A stretch of DNA of 64,000 nt from Bombus terrestris. Lineage: Eukaryota > Arthropoda > Insecta > Hymenoptera > Apidae. Numbering within the stretch: position 1 is the stretch's first letter; every line of letters starts with the position of its first letter. The notes beneath the pieces are model-generated. The model worked only from the letters and a program-made list of their open reading frames with translations, had not been told where the DNA came from and searched no databases. Below, piece after piece: positions 63,401 through 64,000 of this stretch. The stretch lies in NCBI RefSeq assembly GCF_910591885.1, contig NC_063274.1, positions 10,865,164 through 10,929,163 of the forward strand, written 5' to 3'. The position numbers and the translations under genes were made by a program.

Positions 63401-63958
63401 ACACAGGGCGAAAAGGGTCTGAGAAGAAGACACAGGCATAAAGACGAAATCCCCCCGGGTGGTCTCGCAGATTCGTCGTCGGAGGTGTTTAACGTCCCCG
63501 CGCGTTGGCGGTCACGCGTTTAATGAAAGGGCATCGTCGTACTTAACAGCCGCCCTCTTCGTCGCTCACAGCTGTGTAGACGAGAAGAAGACGTCGCGTC
63601 GTCTAACCTCAAGAATGGTGGAAGAGGATCGACACGGAGGACGAGGCGCGGTGAAAGAGAAAGAGAAAAGAAATTGGAACGAGTGAAAGAGAACGTGCTG
63701 TACGTGTAACGAAGAAAAGAGTGAGATGTAGAAAAAAGAAGGGGAAAAGAGAAAAGAGAGATAGAGAAGGAAGGAGAACGAAAGAAAGGATAAAAAGGGG
63801 AAGGGAGAAAAAGGGCGGTGGGTGGAGCGAACGAGAAAGAGGAAGCACACGCCACATTCGCACATTCACACTCACCTGGATACGTGCCTCAGGCAATCCA
63901 ATCTTCTCAGCGAGACGCTCCCGTGCAAACACGTCCGGGTAATGTGTCCGCTCGAATT
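50130..63958 (-). CDS. toy: Twin of eyeless (Pax6-family transcription factor), last four coding exons
   Basis: Exons 63958..63876, 56438..56212, 54731..54475 and 50218..50130 join in frame (218 residues plus TGA), all phases matching. The first two carry homeodomain residues from EFERTHYPDVFARERLAEKI through the recognition helix [19 protein letters not shown], with Ser at homeodomain position 50, typical of Pax proteins, and Asn at 51. A short Gly/Ser/Ala/Pro linker is followed by PRLPLNAGFNAMYSSIPQPI and ATMPDTY, then GSCLQQRAEGYPAYVFHEPL. The end is GVISAGVSVPVQIPSQTPDL with TGNYWPRLQ. These C-terminal stretches are shared by Drosophila Toy and vertebrate Pax6 but not by Drosophila Ey, and LAEKIG also fits Toy rather than Ey (LAGKIG). 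Toy binds DNA in the nucleus through paired and homeo domains and acts at the top of the eye and head programme. The paired domain lies right of the window. Confidence 0.96.
50653..50735. mobile_element. Probable Tc1-like element end (remnant)
   Basis: Begins with CAGTGGCTCACGAGAGTATT right after a TA, a pattern seen at the ends of insect Tc1-like elements. No matching inverted end or transposase reading frame is visible nearby, so it is a fragment at best. The right boundary is not defined. Confidence 0.45.
51452..51488. repeat. (GA)n microsatellite in toy intron
   Basis: A GA run of about 30 bases at the centre of a roughly 600-bp purine-rich region (50930-51610) in the intron before the last toy coding exon. 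Confidence 0.9.
52056..52129. repeat. Dispersed copy of repeat unit B
   Basis: Matches 54046-54119 at about 68 of 74 positions, in the same orientation and with no gaps (shared core TTTCGGAAGATTTCTCAGAG, then GTTTGCCATTGACTTTGG). The flanks do not match unit A. Two separate copies 1990 bp apart in one intron point to a duplication or a low-copy repeat. Confidence 0.88.
53951..54210. repeat. A-B-A tandem repeat, period 170 bp
   Basis: A 90-bp unit A at 53951-54040 recurs at 54121-54210 with about 84 of 90 bases identical (shared core ATACTTATACACTGCAACAA). Between them is a 74-bp unit B (54046-54119). The arrangement is an imperfect tandem duplication inside the toy intron between the last two coding exons. 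Confidence 0.9.
54475..54731 (-). CDS. toy: toy C-terminal transactivation exon
   Basis: Encodes SSMSSSLGGSMGGSCLQQRA, then EGYPAYVFHEPLHSLTQSYS, then a His/Gly/Pro/Thr-rich stretch ending TSTATG across the splice. The CLQQR..YP..FH.PL pattern is shared with Drosophila Toy. The acceptor is TGTTGGCAG, the donor GTGAGT, phase 1. Confidence 0.95.
54732..56211 (-). other. toy intron between the two C-terminal exons
   Basis: AT-rich; I see nothing beyond splice sites. Confidence 0.8.
56212..56438 (-). CDS. toy: toy homeodomain exon, second part, and linker
   Basis: Starts exactly at [20 protein letters not shown], the recognition helix, after a GGTTGCAG acceptor. A Gly/Ser-rich linker and TAPPAATPATPRLPLNAGF follow, then NAMYSSIPQPIATMPDTY at a GTAATC donor (phase 2). 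The linker is much shorter than in Drosophila Toy. Confidence 0.97.
59175..59199. promoter_or_regulatory. Nested palindrome in toy homeobox intron
   Basis: CGGCTGTTC (59175-59183) and GAACAGCCG (59191-59199) form a perfect inverted repeat around 7 bases. A second perfect palindrome, GTTCGCGAAC (59185-59194), overlaps the right arm. It sits in a GC-rich patch (59040-59300). A dimer-binding site is possible; none is recognised. Confidence 0.5.
59910..60260. promoter_or_regulatory. Candidate enhancer island in toy homeobox intron
   Basis: A GC-rich stretch bounded by AT-rich sequence, with no protein-like reading frame. The position inside a developmental gene's long intron and the composition are the only support. 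Confidence 0.28.
61735..62560. promoter_or_regulatory. CpG-rich island with CCAAT box in toy homeobox intron
   Basis: CpG-rich, with ACCAATCAG at 61874-61882 and GTTGCCATGG near 61909, then a long pyrimidine-rich tract (62160-62300). Open frames up to 208 codons exist on the plus strand, but they are low-complexity and unlike any protein I know. It may be an internal promoter or enhancer. Confidence 0.3.
63876..63958 (-). CDS. toy: toy homeodomain exon, first part
   Basis: This 83-bp exon encodes EFERTHYPDVFARERLAEKI and GLPEARIQ, i.e. helix 1 end to the start of helix 3. The acceptor is CGTTTTAG and the donor GTGAGT. The intron falls between homeodomain residues 46 and 47, a long-conserved position in Pax6 genes. 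Confidence 0.97.
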
Positions 63959-64000
63959 CTAAAACGAAACCAGTTTGCAACAAGTGCTCGTTATTAAACG

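Larger units (their letters stand above)
56439..63875 (-). other. toy homeobox intron (7.4 kb)
   Basis: Splits the homeodomain between residues 46 and 47. A pyrimidine-rich tract (56500-56850) and a purine-rich block (63600-63840) lie near its ends. GC-rich islands at about 59040-59300, 59910-60260 and 61735-62560 are the candidates for regulatory DNA. No nested gene recognised. Confidence 0.75.

Noticed and set aside
50130..63958. Assigning the Pax6-family gene as eyeless
   Set aside because: The C-terminal VSVPVQ...YWPRLQ block, the IPQPIATM stretch and LAEKIG in the homeodomain match Toy; Drosophila Ey lacks the C-terminal block.
1..64000. tRNA, rRNA, conserved microRNA or CRISPR
   Set aside because: No tRNA-like box B arrangement, no rRNA core sequence, no familiar insect microRNA seed region and no spaced identical repeats were seen; a covariance-model search would be the proper test.

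Overview
The window is eukaryotic nuclear DNA. It is AT-rich with scattered CpG-rich islands, its genes are split into small exons with GT..AG introns, and its proteins are animal proteins. The third gene is a close match to insect Twin of eyeless (Pax6 family). Base composition, intron sizes and a mariner-type miniature element all suit an insect, and a bee-like hymenopteran is my best guess. The species cannot be told from the window alone.

Three protein-coding genes are supported. (1) Minus strand, 31533 down to 1440, running off the left edge: ten exons of an ANKS1-family adaptor (ankyrin repeats, SAM and PTB domains). The exons join in one open frame of 745 codons with every splice phase matching. 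They cover the ankyrin domain and the linker; the SAM and PTB domains must lie left of base 1. (2) Plus strand, 31916 to 39281: a complete eight-exon TM7SF3 orthologue of 512 residues, with a signal peptide, a glycosylated N-terminal domain, seven membrane segments and a short tail. (3) Minus strand, 63958 down to 50130, running off the right edge: the last four coding exons of twin of eyeless (toy), carrying most of the homeodomain and the conserved C-terminal end. Its paired-domain exons lie right of the window.

Layout: ANKS1 and TM7SF3 are divergent and their start codons are only 382 bp apart, so they probably share a promoter. TM7SF3 and toy are convergent and 10.8 kb apart; that gap has no recognisable gene and is a natural place for the toy 3' UTR and distal control elements. 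Most of the window is intron. ANKS1 has 12.2 kb and 7.8 kb introns, and toy has a 7.4 kb intron that splits the homeobox. These introns alternate AT-rich sequence with GC-rich islands that look like regulatory DNA.

Mobile and repeated DNA is sparse: one clear 160-bp mariner-type MITE with a TA target duplication inside TM7SF3, a probable Tc1-like end in toy, an A-B-A tandem repeat whose B part recurs 2 kb away, a diverged tandem duplication in ANKS1, and several simple-sequence arrays. I found no tRNA, rRNA, CRISPR array or viral gene, and no clearly new biological system. The most useful leads are the shared promoter, the repeat cluster in toy, the candidate enhancer islands and one unexpectedly long antisense ORF in an AT-rich intron.
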